A stretch of DNA of 64,000 bases from the NCBI RefSeq assembly GCF_003063435.1, contig NZ_NESL01000002.1, positions 682,001 through 746,000 of the forward strand. The letters run 5' to 3'. Shown here in pieces: positions 9,353-17,686 of the stretch. The DNA comes from Limnohabitans sp. 2KL-1. Its GTDB lineage: Bacteria; Pseudomonadota; Gammaproteobacteria; Burkholderiales; Burkholderiaceae_C. The first letter of the stretch is position 1, and each line of letters opens with the position of its first letter. Below the pieces are notes generated by a model, which saw nothing but the letters and a program-made list of their open reading frames with translations, searched no databases and was not told where the DNA came from. The translations under genes and the position numbers were made by a program.

Positions 9353-10117
9353 ATGGACATGCCCATCAACCATTTCAAACACGCCATCCAGTCCGGCCAA
9401 AAGCAAATTGGCCTGTGGTCGCACCTGTGCAGCAACATCAGCACCGAAATCCTGGCGCACTGCAACTTTGACTGGCTGCTGCTGGACATGGAGCATTCTC
9501 CCAACGACCTCACGGAAATCGTGGCGCAATTGCAAGCCATGAAAGGCAGCCCGACCACGCCAATAGTGCGCCCACCGTGGAACGACATGGTGACCTTCAA
9601 GCGCTTGCTCGATGTGGGCGTGCAAACCCTGCTAGTGCCCTACATCCAAAACGAAGAAGAAGCCCAACAAGCGGTGTCCTACACCCGCTATCCGCCGCAC
9701 GGCGTGCGCGGTTATGCGGGTGCACCCCGCGCCAGCCACTATGGCCGGGTGAAGGGTTATGCCCAACACAGCAGCGAAGAAATTTGTGTGCTGCTTCAGG
9801 TCGAAACCGTGCAAGGTTTGCAAAACATCGAAGCCATTGCCAACGTGGACGGCGTGGACGGTGTGTTCATCGGCCCCGGCGACTTGTCGGCAGCTTTGGG
9901 CCACTTGGGCAACCCCAAGCACCCCGAGGTGCTCAAAGTCATTGACGAATCCATCGCACGCATTCGCGCCTGCGGCAAAGCCGCTGGCATCTTGACGGGC
10001 GACGAAGCCCTGGCCAAACATTACGTAGATCAAGGCTGCCTGTTTGTGGCCGTGGGTGCCGACCAGAACGTGCTGCGCGACAGCGCCACCGCACTGGCGG
10101 GCCGATTCAAATCCTGA
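9353..10117 (+). CDS. garL: 2-dehydro-3-deoxyglucarate aldolase (HpcH/HpaI family)
   Basis: 254 residues. It has the class II HpcH/HpaI barrel features: LDMEHSP with the catalytic His at 48, the substrate Arg at 73 in IVRPPWN, the metal Glu in LLQVETV, and the metal Asp in FIGPGDLS. It splits 5-keto-4-deoxyglucarate to pyruvate and tartronate semialdehyde, matching the products of the genes on both sides. A 4-hydroxy-2-oxoacid aldolase of aromatic degradation is possible by fold alone, but gudD and garR make GarL the better call. Confidence 0.9.
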   Translation: MDMPINHFKHAIQSGQKQIGLWSHLCSNISTEILAHCNFDWLLLDMEHSPNDLTEIVAQLQAMKGSPTTPIVRPPWNDMVTFKRLLDVGVQTLLVPYIQNEEEAQQAVSYTRYPPHGVRGYAGAPRASHYGRVKGYAQHSSEEICVLLQVETVQGLQNIEAIANVDGVDGVFIGPGDLSAALGHLGNPKHPEVLKVIDESIARIRACGKAAGILTGDEALAKHYVDQGCLFVAVGADQNVLRDSATALAGRFKS

Positions 10118-10131
10118 ACACCGGACAACAC

Positions 10132-10953
10132 ATGCTGAACACCCCCGCCTCCACCATCCGATTTCCCCGCCTGCTGCTCACGGGCGCTGGCGGCAACTTG
10201 GGGCAAGTGCTGCGCCCCCGCCTGAAAGCCTATTGCGATGTGCTGCGCGTCAGCCACCGCCGCGATCTGGAGCCTGCGACGGCTGGAGAGGAAGTCCAAC
10301 TCGCCTCCCTGGAAGACAAGGACCAGATGATGGCCTTGCTGGACGGCGTGAACGCCGTGGTGCACATGGGCGGCGTGTCGACCGAACAGCCCTGGGAGCC
10401 CATTTTGGCGGGCAACATCGTCGGCATGGTCAACCTGTACGAAGCGGCACGCCTGAAGGGCGTCAAGCGCATCGTGTTCGCCAGCTCCAACCATGTGACC
10501 GGTTTTTACCGTCAGGACGAAGTGGTCAACACCCGCATGCCGCCCAAGCCTGATGGCTTTTATGGCCTGTCCAAAGCCTTTGGCGAAGACCTGGCCCAGC
10601 TCTACTGGGACCGCTGGGGCATCGAGACCGTGAGCATCCGCATCGGCTCGTCGTTCACGGAACCCAAAGACCGCCGCATGCTGGCCACCTGGCTGAGTTA
10701 CGACGATCTCGAACGCGTCATCGTGGCTGCGCTCACCGCACCCATCGTCGGCCACAGCATCATCTACGGCATGTCGGACAACCAGACCACCTGGTGGGAC
10801 AACACACACGCCAGACACATCGGCTACCGCCCGCAGGATTCGTCCGATGCGTTCCGCCCTGCGGTCGAAGCCCGCCAGCAGAGCATCGACAAGCAAGACC
10901 CGGCCGCGATTTACCAAGGCGGCGCGTTCGTGAAGGCCAAGCCTCACGGTTGA
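10132..10953 (+). CDS. udh: uronate dehydrogenase
   Basis: 273 residues of the extended short-chain dehydrogenase family. It has TGAGGNLG at 17-24 for NAD+, the active-site SSNHVTGFY stretch, and the YGLSK catalytic Tyr/Lys pair. The combination SSNHVTGFY and the short length separate bacterial uronate dehydrogenase from sugar-nucleotide epimerases. It oxidises D-glucuronate or D-galacturonate to the aldaro-lactone, the first step of the pathway whose later enzymes precede it in this operon. It ends the rightward arm, 14 bp after garL. Confidence 0.92.
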   Translation: MLNTPASTIRFPRLLLTGAGGNLGQVLRPRLKAYCDVLRVSHRRDLEPATAGEEVQLASLEDKDQMMALLDGVNAVVHMGGVSTEQPWEPILAGNIVGMVNLYEAARLKGVKRIVFASSNHVTGFYRQDEVVNTRMPPKPDGFYGLSKAFGEDLAQLYWDRWGIETVSIRIGSSFTEPKDRRMLATWLSYDDLERVIVAALTAPIVGHSIIYGMSDNQTTWWDNTHARHIGYRPQDSSDAFRPAVEARQQSIDKQDPAAIYQGGAFVKAKPHG

Positions 10954-11148
10954 AGGGCGGTGACGCCGCCAAGCTTGCCCGCAGGCGATGGTGATGAACG
11001 CACAACAGACCGCATTTGAAGTGGCGGGTGCGCGCAGGAACACTACAAGAAATTTCAAACGCACTGCGGCAAGTTTCACAGCCTGCACCACGCGCCACGG
11101 CTACGATGGGCAGCATTTCACACCTCTACACACCCAGGAGACTCGCCC

Positions 11149-12306
11149 ATGCCCGTGATCACCACCATCGAAGACTTGCGCGTTCTGGCCGAAAAGCGCG
11201 TGCCGCGCATGTTTTACGACTACGCGGACAGCGGCTCCTGGACCGAGAGCACTTACCGGGCCAACGAAAGCGATTTCCAGAAGATCAAGCTGCGCCAGCG
11301 CGTGGCGGTGAACATGGAAAACCGCAGCACCGCCAGCACCATGGTGGGTCAGCAGGTCGCCATGCCCGTGGCCATTGCCCCCACGGGCCTGACGGGCATG
11401 CAGCACGCCGATGGCGAAATTCTGGCCGCTCGCGCTGCCAAAAAGTTTGGCGTGCCCTTCACCTTGTCAACCATGAGCATCTGCTCGATTGAAGACGTGG
11501 CCCAGCATGCGGGCCAAGGCTTTTGGTTTCAGTTGTACGTGATGAAAGACAAGGGCTTCATCGAGCGCCTGATCGACCGCGCCAAAGCGGCCAACTGCGG
11601 CGCATTGGTGCTCACGCTCGACTTGCAGATCCTCGGCCAGCGCCACAAGGACCTGAAAAACGGCCTGTCTGCCCCCCCCAAGCTGACGATTGCCAACATG
11701 ATCAACATCGCTACCAAGCCCCGCTGGGCCCTGGGCATGCTGGGCACCTCGCGTCGCCAGTTTGGCAACATCGTGGGCCACGTCACGGGCGTGGCCGACA
11801 TGAGCAGCTTGTCTTCGTGGACCGCTTCGCAATTTGACCCAGCGCTGAACTGGGGCGACGTGGAATGGATCAAAAAGCGCTGGGGCGGCAAACTGATCCT
11901 CAAGGGCATTCAGGACGTGGAAGACGCGCAACTGGCTGTGCAGTCGGGTGCCGATGCGCTGATCGTCAGCAACCACGGCGGCCGCCAGCTCGACGGTGCG
12001 CAGTCCAGCATCGAAGCCCTGCCCGGCATCGTGGACGCTGTGGGTCAGAACATCGAAGTGCACATGGACGGCGGCATCCGCAGCGGCCAGGACGTGGTGA
12101 AAGCCCGCGCCCTGGGTGCCCAGGGTGTCTACATTGGCCGCTCCATGCTGTACGGTCTGGGTGCCATGGGCGAAGCGGGCGTGACCAAAGCACTCGAAAT
12201 CATCCACAAGGAACTCGACCTGACCATGGCCTTTTGCGGCCGCACGCAAATGGACACCGTAGACAAGAGCATCTTGCTGCCCGGCACCTTCCCAACCGGC
12301 ACCTGA
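11149..12306 (+). CDS. FMN-dependent alpha-hydroxyacid dehydrogenase (L-lactate dehydrogenase-like)
   Basis: 385 residues. The ATG follows CAGGAGACTCGCCC. It has the FMN-dependent hydroxyacid oxidase barrel: PVAIAPTGLTGM for flavin, LTLDLQILGQR, the catalytic His in SNHGGRQLDG, and the phosphate-binding MDGGIRSGQD and GRSMLYGLG. The usual role is oxidation of L-lactate, glycolate, mandelate or a similar acid into the respiratory chain at the membrane face. It stands 195 bp after udh and may have its own promoter; no clear one is visible. L-lactate dehydrogenase is the most likely identity, but the substrate is not certain. Confidence 0.85.
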   Translation: MPVITTIEDLRVLAEKRVPRMFYDYADSGSWTESTYRANESDFQKIKLRQRVAVNMENRSTASTMVGQQVAMPVAIAPTGLTGMQHADGEILAARAAKKFGVPFTLSTMSICSIEDVAQHAGQGFWFQLYVMKDKGFIERLIDRAKAANCGALVLTLDLQILGQRHKDLKNGLSAPPKLTIANMINIATKPRWALGMLGTSRRQFGNIVGHVTGVADMSSLSSWTASQFDPALNWGDVEWIKKRWGGKLILKGIQDVEDAQLAVQSGADALIVSNHGGRQLDGAQSSIEALPGIVDAVGQNIEVHMDGGIRSGQDVVKARALGAQGVYIGRSMLYGLGAMGEAGVTKALEIIHKELDLTMAFCGRTQMDTVDKSILLPGTFPTGT

Positions 12307-12352
12307 TCGACGCCTGATCGGGGCCTGCGCCCTTTTGAGCCCGATTCAAGCA

Positions 12353-12379
12353 GCCCCCTGGGGCAAAACCCCACGGGGC
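12353..12379 (+). terminator. candidate terminator after the hydroxyacid dehydrogenase
   Basis: An imperfect GC-rich stem (GCCCC-c-TGGGG / CCCCA-c-GGGGC, loop CAAAA) lies 47 bp after the stop. There is no T-run, so a transcription pause or Rho-assisted end is as likely as intrinsic termination. Confidence 0.35.
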
Positions 12380-12396
12380 CGCGCTATGCTTGAAGG

Positions 12397-13692
12397 GTGA
12401 CTTCTTCGCCCACGTCAACCGCCATCGCCTCACCCGTGCGCCGCATCGCCCACCTCGACATGGACGCGTTTTACGCGTCTTGTGAGTTGCTGCGCTACCC
12501 GCAGCTCAAGGGCCTGCCCGTGGTCATTGGCGGCGGCCGCCGCAAAGAAGACGACCTGCTGGGCAAGCTGCAAGCGGCCTACCCCGACGGCGAGTGGACC
12601 GAAGAGACCTTTGCCGAGCGGCTGGACCGCATCCCGGTGGACTTTTTCCCGCGCATCGAGGGCTACACCGGGCGCGGCGTGATCACCACCGCCACCTATG
12701 CAGCGCGGCAGTTCGGCATCGGCTCGGCCATGGGGCTGATGAAAGCGGCCAAGCTGTGCCCGCAGGCCATTTTGTTGCCGGTGGACTTTGACCGCTACCG
12801 GCATTACTCGCGCACCTTCAAAAGCATCATCCTCGACATCGCGCCTGTCATGCAGGACCGGGGCGTGGACGAGGTTTACATTGACTTCACCGACGTGCCC
12901 GGCGGCCAACGCGAAGGCGGTCGGGTGCTGGCGCGGCTGATCCAGAAAAGCATCTTTGACGCCACGGGCCTGACCTGCTCGGTGGGCGTGGCGCCCAACA
13001 AGCTGATCGCCAAGATGGCCAGCGAGTTCAACAAACCCAACGGCATCTCCATCGTGCACGAGGCCGACCTGCAAACCCTGATCTGGCCCCTGGCTTGCCG
13101 CAAGATCAACGGCGTGGGTCCCAAGGCCGATGAAAAGTTCAAGGGCTTTGGCATCCACACCATCGGCGACTTGGCTGCACGCGAACAGCACTGGCTGATT
13201 GAAAACTTTGGCAAAAGCTATGGCGCTTGGCTGCACGAAGCGGCATGGGGCCGAGACGACCGCCCGGTGGAAACCGAAAGCGAGCCCGTCAGCATGAGCC
13301 GAGAAACCACGTTTGAGCGCGACCTGCACACCGTGCGCGACCGCGCCGAACTGGGCGCGGTGTTCACCCGCCTGTGCGAACAGGTGGCGGCCGACTTGCA
13401 GCGCAAAGGCTACGAGGGCAAGACCATCGGCATCAAGCTGCGCTATGACAACTTTCAGGCCGTGACCCGCGACCAGTCCTTGCCCGGGTACACCGCCGAC
13501 GCCAAACAAATCCGCCAAATCGCGGGGCAGTGCCTGACAAGGGTGGACTTGACACGCCGCATTCGGCTGCTGGGCGTGCGGGTGGGCTCGCTGGTCAAGG
13601 CGGGGACAGCCCCTGCCGTGGTCAACCAACCCATGACGGCTGAAGAGCCGGGCCCTGGATCGCAAACGCAGCTGCTGTTCACGAACGACTGA
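12397..13692 (+). CDS. dinB: DNA polymerase IV (Y-family translesion polymerase)
   Basis: 431 residues from a GTG start, the first initiation codon before the conserved block. Catalytic acidic residues are in HLDMDAFYASCE (Asp 21, equivalent to E. coli Asp 8) and DRGVDEVYIDFT. The thumb (CSVGVAPNKLIAKMAS, INGVGPKADEKF) and the little-finger domain are complete. The C-terminal QTQLLF resembles a beta-clamp-binding peptide. Roughly 45 extra residues rich in charged amino acids sit between VVIGGG and GRGVITTATYAARQFG, where E. coli DinB is much shorter. I recall such an insertion from Burkholderiales DinB proteins. No LexA box is obvious upstream. Confidence 0.93.
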   Translation: MTSSPTSTAIASPVRRIAHLDMDAFYASCELLRYPQLKGLPVVIGGGRRKEDDLLGKLQAAYPDGEWTEETFAERLDRIPVDFFPRIEGYTGRGVITTATYAARQFGIGSAMGLMKAAKLCPQAILLPVDFDRYRHYSRTFKSIILDIAPVMQDRGVDEVYIDFTDVPGGQREGGRVLARLIQKSIFDATGLTCSVGVAPNKLIAKMASEFNKPNGISIVHEADLQTLIWPLACRKINGVGPKADEKFKGFGIHTIGDLAAREQHWLIENFGKSYGAWLHEAAWGRDDRPVETESEPVSMSRETTFERDLHTVRDRAELGAVFTRLCEQVAADLQRKGYEGKTIGIKLRYDNFQAVTRDQSLPGYTADAKQIRQIAGQCLTRVDLTRRIRLLGVRVGSLVKAGTAPAVVNQPMTAEEPGPGSQTQLLFTND

Positions 13693-13752
13693 AAAGCATG
13701 TCGCCGGTCAACGGCTTTGCGGCGGAGTTCCCCTAGGCGGCGATTTCTTCAA

Positions 13753-13867
13753 TTTCGGAATATCAGAAACAAATGGCAATCCATGGGTGGCCTTGATTGA
13801 ATTTCTGAAATACCGAAATTATTGTTGACGGCTTAACAAAAATCCGATAATTTCGGATTTTCAGAAA
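13753..13867. promoter_or_regulatory. hipBA control region: three operators and a promoter
   Basis: Three copies of TTTC-N9-GAAA occur at 13753-13769, 13802-13818 and 13851-13867, each exactly 49 bp after the last. The outer two read in one orientation and the middle in the other. The second and third copies sit in 22-base inverted repeats that differ at only two positions (13801-13822 and 13847-13868). Between them is TTGACG at 13825 and an AT-rich -10 candidate overlapping the third operator (GATAAT or TAATTT, 13846-13853). This is a strong layout for autorepression by HipB. Confidence 0.75.
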
Positions 13868-13922
13868 TATTCACATCAAGGCTGGATACAAGCTCCGGAT
13901 ACCGCTCACCTGAAAGTTCAAC

Positions 13923-14222
13923 ATGGATGACACGCCCGCTCGGCAAGCCACGCTTTTGAACAGTGCCAGCGCACTCGGCCCCGTTGTGCGCGAACGACGC
14001 AAATCCCAAGCGTTGCGCATCGACGATGCCGCCGGGCTGCTGGGCGTCTCGGTAGACCTCATGTCCCGGCTCGAAAACGGCCAGGGCACGGTGCAGCTGA
14101 ACAAAGCCATGGCCGTGCTGGACGGGTTGGGGCTGACTTTGATGGTTCTGCCCAAAGACCACCCTTGGGTACGCGAGGCCACGGCCACAAACGCCACAAC
14201 GCCCACGGAAGAAAAGCCATGA
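13923..14222 (+). CDS. hipB: HipB-like XRE-family antitoxin/autorepressor
   Basis: 99 residues. The helix-turn-helix domain spans about 18-75, with VVRERRKSQALRIDDAAGLLGVSVDLMSRLENG as its core (split here as helices 2 and 3 of the XRE fold), followed by a Thr/Glu tail. It would bind the three operators upstream and neutralise HipA. Its TGA overlaps the hipA ATG as ATGA, which indicates translational coupling. Confidence 0.88.
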   Translation: MDDTPARQATLLNSASALGPVVRERRKSQALRIDDAAGLLGVSVDLMSRLENGQGTVQLNKAMAVLDGLGLTLMVLPKDHPWVREATATNATTPTEEKP

Positions 14223-15577
14223 CCCACGCGCTGCATGTCTGGGCTGACAACATCCCCGTCGCGGTCATCGAGCACGAAGGCCGGGATGACCAGTGGGGCT
14301 TGCGCTATGCGCCGCCATGGCTCGCCGATGCCCAGGCTTTCCCGCTGTCGCCTGCGCTGCCACTGCGGCACGCTGTGCACGCCTCTGCCACCATCAAACG
14401 CTTCATCGAACACTTGCTCCCGGAAGGCCGGGCGCTGGACGTGGTGGTCGCCTACAAAGGCCTGACCAAGACCAATGTCTTTGGCCTCATCTGGGCGCTG
14501 GGTGCCGAGACGGCAGGTGCCCTGCGCTTCACGGGCGATGCAGCAACAGCAGCCACAGATGCGACCACCAAGGCATCGACACCACGCGAAATACCGCTGA
14601 GCGAACTGGACGACCGCATCGCCCAGCGCGAACAGGTGCCGCTGACCGTCTGGGACGGCCAGGTGCGCATGTCGGTCGCGGGCCTGCAAGACAAGCTGCT
14701 GGTTTACATCGACAAACCGTTGGTGGATGGGGGCCGTCTTTTCCTGGTGGACGGGCAACAACTGGCCTCCACACACATCCTCAAACCAGACACGGGCAAC
14801 CCCAAGACGCCGCACCTGGCCGTCAACGAGCACTTTTGCATGTCGTTGGCCCGCCGCATGGGCCTGCCGGTGGCCGAAGTGGACTTGCTGCGCACACCAC
14901 GCCCTGTGCTGGTGGTGCGCCGCTTCGACCGCACGGTTCAGCACACGGGCGATCAAGTGCAAGTCCAGCGCCTGCACATCATCGACGCCTGCCAGGCCTG
15001 CGACTTGCCGGTGAGCTACAAATACGAACGCCATCTGGGCAACGCTCCCGAAGTGCGGAACATCCGGGATGGCGTGAGCTACGAAAAGCTTTTTGCCTGC
15101 GCCGACCTGAGCGGCAACAAGGCCAGCACGCGGCTGGCGATGCTGCGCTGGGCACTTTTCCAGTTCCTGATCGGCAACAGCGATGCGCACGGCAAGAACT
15201 TTTCGTTTTTCGTGCGCCCAGGTGGCTTGCTGGAGCCAAGCCCTTGGTACGACCTGGTGAGCGTGCTGCAATACCAAGGCTTCGACACCGAACTGGCCAT
15301 GGCCTATGGCGATGTTTTCGAGCACGACGCGGTGAGCCCCTTCGCCTTGGCAGACTTCGCCACCCGCTGCGGCATCGACCGCAAACTGCTGCGCCGAGAA
15401 GGCCAACGCCTGGCAAAACTGGCTGAAACAGCGGCCATGGCACAAGCGCAGGCGGCGGATTACGAAGAGGACGAACAGGCATTTGTCCAAGGCATCGCCA
15501 GCTTTGTGGCCCAGCAGGCGCAACGACTGACCCGACTCGTCGCAGACGCCGCCAGCATCAAGGCCGAATACCTCTGA
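14219..15577 (+). CDS. hipA: HipA-like serine/threonine kinase toxin
   Basis: 452 residues. The N-terminal HipA_N domain (about 1-110) contains LPLRHAVHASATIKRFIEHLLPEG, quoted here only to mark the region. The kinase core has the glycine-rich loop VAGLQDKLLV, the ATP-anchoring STHILKPD, the catalytic loop GNSDAHGKNFSF, and the metal Asp in WYDLVSV. In E. coli HipA phosphorylates glutamyl-tRNA synthetase and induces dormancy; other HipA-type kinases hit other tRNA synthetases. All catalytic residues appear intact, so the toxin should be active. It forms a coupled operon with hipB. Confidence 0.9.
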   Translation: MTHALHVWADNIPVAVIEHEGRDDQWGLRYAPPWLADAQAFPLSPALPLRHAVHASATIKRFIEHLLPEGRALDVVVAYKGLTKTNVFGLIWALGAETAGALRFTGDAATAATDATTKASTPREIPLSELDDRIAQREQVPLTVWDGQVRMSVAGLQDKLLVYIDKPLVDGGRLFLVDGQQLASTHILKPDTGNPKTPHLAVNEHFCMSLARRMGLPVAEVDLLRTPRPVLVVRRFDRTVQHTGDQVQVQRLHIIDACQACDLPVSYKYERHLGNAPEVRNIRDGVSYEKLFACADLSGNKASTRLAMLRWALFQFLIGNSDAHGKNFSFFVRPGGLLEPSPWYDLVSVLQYQGFDTELAMAYGDVFEHDAVSPFALADFATRCGIDRKLLRREGQRLAKLAETAAMAQAQAADYEEDEQAFVQGIASFVAQQAQRLTRLVADAASIKAEYL

Positions 15578-15675
15578 CCCGACTTGCCAAGGCCACCCTC
15601 TACAAACCCTCCGGTCAAAACGGGGACAGCGCGGCCCATCAACGATGAGCTAACCTCCGCCCAAGGAGACACCCC

Positions 15676-16518
15676 ATGGACAAACTCAACTGCTTTTCTT
15701 TGACGACTGAAGGCCATGTTGCCCACTTGGTGATGAACCGCCCCGAGGCGATGAACACCATGCACCCCACCTTCTGGCGCGAGCTGCACGAGGTGCTGAC
15801 CGATATCCACAAGGCAGGCACCGCCCGGGCTCTGGTGATCTCCAGCACCGGCAAACACTTCAGCGCGGGCATGGACCTGCAAACCTTTGGCAGCGCTATT
15901 CAAATGGACGACACCAGCGCCGAAGGCCGCTCGGCCGTGTACGACCTGCTGACCGACATGCAGCACACCTTCACCCTGCTCGAAGAACTGCGCATCCCGG
16001 TGATTGCAGCCATCCACGGCGGCTGCATTGGCGGCGCGGTGGACATGGTGACCGCCTGCTGCATGCGCTATGCCTCGGCCGATGCTTTCTTCTGCATCCA
16101 GGAAATCAACATCGGCATGGTGGCCGACGTGGGCACGCTGCAGCGCCTGCCCAAACTGCTGCCCATGGCACTGGTCAAAGAGCTGGCCTACACAGGCCGA
16201 CGCCTGAGCGCCGACAAAGCACTGGCCCACGGCCTGGTGAACGAGGTGCTGCCCACCCACGAAGCCACCGTGGCCGCCGCCCTGCAAGCGGCCAAAGAGA
16301 TCGCCAGCAAACCACCCGTCGCCATCTGGGGCACCAAGCAAGTGCTGCACTACGCACGCGACCACAGCACCGAAGACAGCCTGCGCCACATGGGCTGGCT
16401 GCAAGGCGCGATCTGGAGCAACGCCAACGTGCGCGAGGCCATCAGCGCCATGCAACAAAAACGCGAAGCCAACTTTGGGCCGCTGCCAGCGCTCAAGGGG
16501 TTTCGGGAGTTTGGCTGA
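15676..16518 (+). CDS. enoyl-CoA hydratase/isomerase family, dienoyl-CoA isomerase type
   Basis: 280 residues. AAGGAGA precedes the ATG. It has the crotonase oxyanion-hole motifs HFSAGMDL and HGGCIGGAVD. The three acidic residues of delta-3,5-delta-2,4-dienoyl-CoA isomerase are all present: Asp in GGAVDM, Glu in IQEINIG, and Asp in VADVGTLQRLPK. That points to isomerisation of dienoyl-CoA during oxidation of unsaturated fatty acids rather than plain hydration. It is a single gene between hipA and the vapBC pair. A decayed piece of a second copy lies at 17687-17844. Confidence 0.85.
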   Translation: MDKLNCFSLTTEGHVAHLVMNRPEAMNTMHPTFWRELHEVLTDIHKAGTARALVISSTGKHFSAGMDLQTFGSAIQMDDTSAEGRSAVYDLLTDMQHTFTLLEELRIPVIAAIHGGCIGGAVDMVTACCMRYASADAFFCIQEINIGMVADVGTLQRLPKLLPMALVKELAYTGRRLSADKALAHGLVNEVLPTHEATVAAALQAAKEIASKPPVAIWGTKQVLHYARDHSTEDSLRHMGWLQGAIWSNANVREAISAMQQKREANFGPLPALKGFREFG

Positions 16519-16551
16519 AGCACGGCGTCAAACCCAACTCAAAAAAGCTGA

Positions 16552-16968
16552 TTACACCGGGGCAAACGGGTTAAACACCTCAAACCCCAGCGCCTGAAAA
16601 TCCGCCACATTCCGCGTCGCCACGGTCAGCCCGTGCACTTTCGCGGTAGCGGCAATCATGGCGTCTTCATACAAGGTGTCAGACTTTCGGTGCATCAATT
16701 TCGCCCAAGCAGTGAACGCTGCGGCGTCCATGGGCAAGACGTTGTACGCGCCTGCCACCAAGGCCAGCCAGTCTTCAATTTGCTGAGCCTTTTCGGGGTC
16801 TTGTTCCCGGGTCAGCTCGATGCCCGCTTGAATTTCGCCCAGGGTGACGGCTGACACAAAAAGCTGGGCGTCATCCAGCGATTCAAGCCAAGCCAGAACA
16901 CCCCCATGCGGGCGCGGCTTGCGAAGTTCAGACACCACGTTGGTGTCCAGCAAATACCGCTGCGTCAC
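16552..16968 (-). CDS. vapC: PIN-domain ribonuclease toxin (VapC/FitB type)
   Basis: 138 residues. PIN-domain acidic residues are in place: LLDTNVVSEL (Asp 8), the Glu of TLGEIQAG, and the Asp of YEDAMIAATA, with TRNVADF near the end. VapC toxins cut tRNA or rRNA using Mg2+. The ATG overlaps the stop of the antitoxin gene by 4 bp. The gene ends 33 bp from the convergent enoyl-CoA hydratase gene. A fragment of a second copy is at 18268-18372. Confidence 0.92.
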   Translation of the reverse strand: MTQRYLLDTNVVSELRKPRPHGGVLAWLESLDDAQLFVSAVTLGEIQAGIELTREQDPEKAQQIEDWLALVAGAYNVLPMDAAAFTAWAKLMHRKSDTLYEDAMIAATAKVHGLTVATRNVADFQALGFEVFNPFAPV

Positions 16969-17222
16969 AGCATCGGCTCCACAGGTCTACGCTTGGCTTT
17001 ACCGCGAGGCGGCACGATCAAGTCGGTGCGAGCTTGGTCTGAGAGCAAAAGTTGCTTGAGCGATGGGCGAGCTGCCGACTGCATGCGTCGCCACTCTTGC
17101 ACGGGCACCAGCACGGCAGCTTCGGCACCGCGTCGGGTGACCATTTGCGGCCCCTCGACCAGGCACGCATCCAAAAACTCACTGAACCGCGCTTTCGCGT
17201 CTTGTACTGGCCATGTGTGCAT
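16965..17222 (-). CDS. vapB: Phd/YefM-type antitoxin of VapC
   Basis: 85 residues. It begins WPVQDAKARFSEFLDACL, the Phd/YefM DNA-binding fold, and continues VTRRGAEAAVLVPVQEW. The basic, proline-rich end would wrap around the toxin. It is first in the operon, so it would repress the pair and be made ahead of the toxin. The antitoxin fold is Phd, while the toxin is PIN; this hybrid is common in FitAB/VapBC-like pairs. Confidence 0.88.
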   Translation of the reverse strand: MHTWPVQDAKARFSEFLDACLVEGPQMVTRRGAEAAVLVPVQEWRRMQSAARPSLKQLLLSDQARTDLIVPPRGKAKRRPVEPML

Positions 17223-17245
17223 CTCAGCCCCCTTAAACTAGTCAG

Positions 17246-17253
17246 CTATATAG
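17246..17253. promoter_or_regulatory. candidate vapBC operator core
   Basis: The perfect 8-base palindrome CTATATAG lies in an AT-rich patch 24 bp upstream of the antitoxin ATG. The patch stands out from the GC-rich surroundings. Phd-type antitoxins bind short AT-rich palindromes of this type over their own promoter. Confidence 0.35.
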
Positions 17254-17420
17254 TCTGCTCATAATTACCCCCCCTGTCAAGGCAAACTGTAGGCGAGTCC
17301 CGTACATCACTTTTGGCGCATCAAGTTTGGGGCGCTTGCTCGCTGTGTCACACACATACCGTGCAAGCGCCATTCGAATCATCAGTGCTCGACGGGTCAC
17401 CCGTTCTGAAAGGAAAATTT

Positions 17421-17672
17421 ATGAAGAAAGTTGAACCTGAAATGCGGGCAGAGTACAAGCGCTCTGACTTCTCCAAGCTGGAACGAGGCAAATTCTTCAA
17501 AGCTGCCACCAAAGGCACATCGGTCGCCCTGATCGAGCCCAAACTTGCGAAAGCATTTCCCACATCAGAAGCGGTGAATGAGGCGCTCCGTGGCCTGCTG
17601 GTTCTGGCAGACGAAACAGCTCGCATCACTGGCCGAACCAACAAAGTTTCGCGCAAACAGGCCGCAGCCTGA
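17421..17672 (+). CDS. small conserved-looking protein of unknown function
   Basis: 83 residues from the ATG at 17421, preceded by AAAGGA; an ORF extends upstream without a ribosome site. The sequence is basic at both ends, with SDFSKLERGKFFKA near residue 16 and a central helix-rich FPTSEAVNEALRGLLVLADE. I do not recognise a catalytic motif. Size, charge and location beside vapBC suggest an orphan antitoxin or small DNA-binding protein, but this is only inference. No partner toxin is adjacent. Confidence 0.55.
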   Translation: MKKVEPEMRAEYKRSDFSKLERGKFFKAATKGTSVALIEPKLAKAFPTSEAVNEALRGLLVLADETARITGRTNKVSRKQAAA

Positions 17673-17686
17673 GTTTCCAAAAACCC

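Noticed and set aside
12397..12420. LexA-regulated promoter for dinB
   Set aside because: No CTGT-N8-ACAG-like box was found by eye in the 90 bp before the gene.
13871..15523. 550-codon open frame opposite hipBA
   Set aside because: It is antisense to hipA with its conserved kinase motifs and starts across the hipB start; the composition is that of a GC-rich shadow frame.
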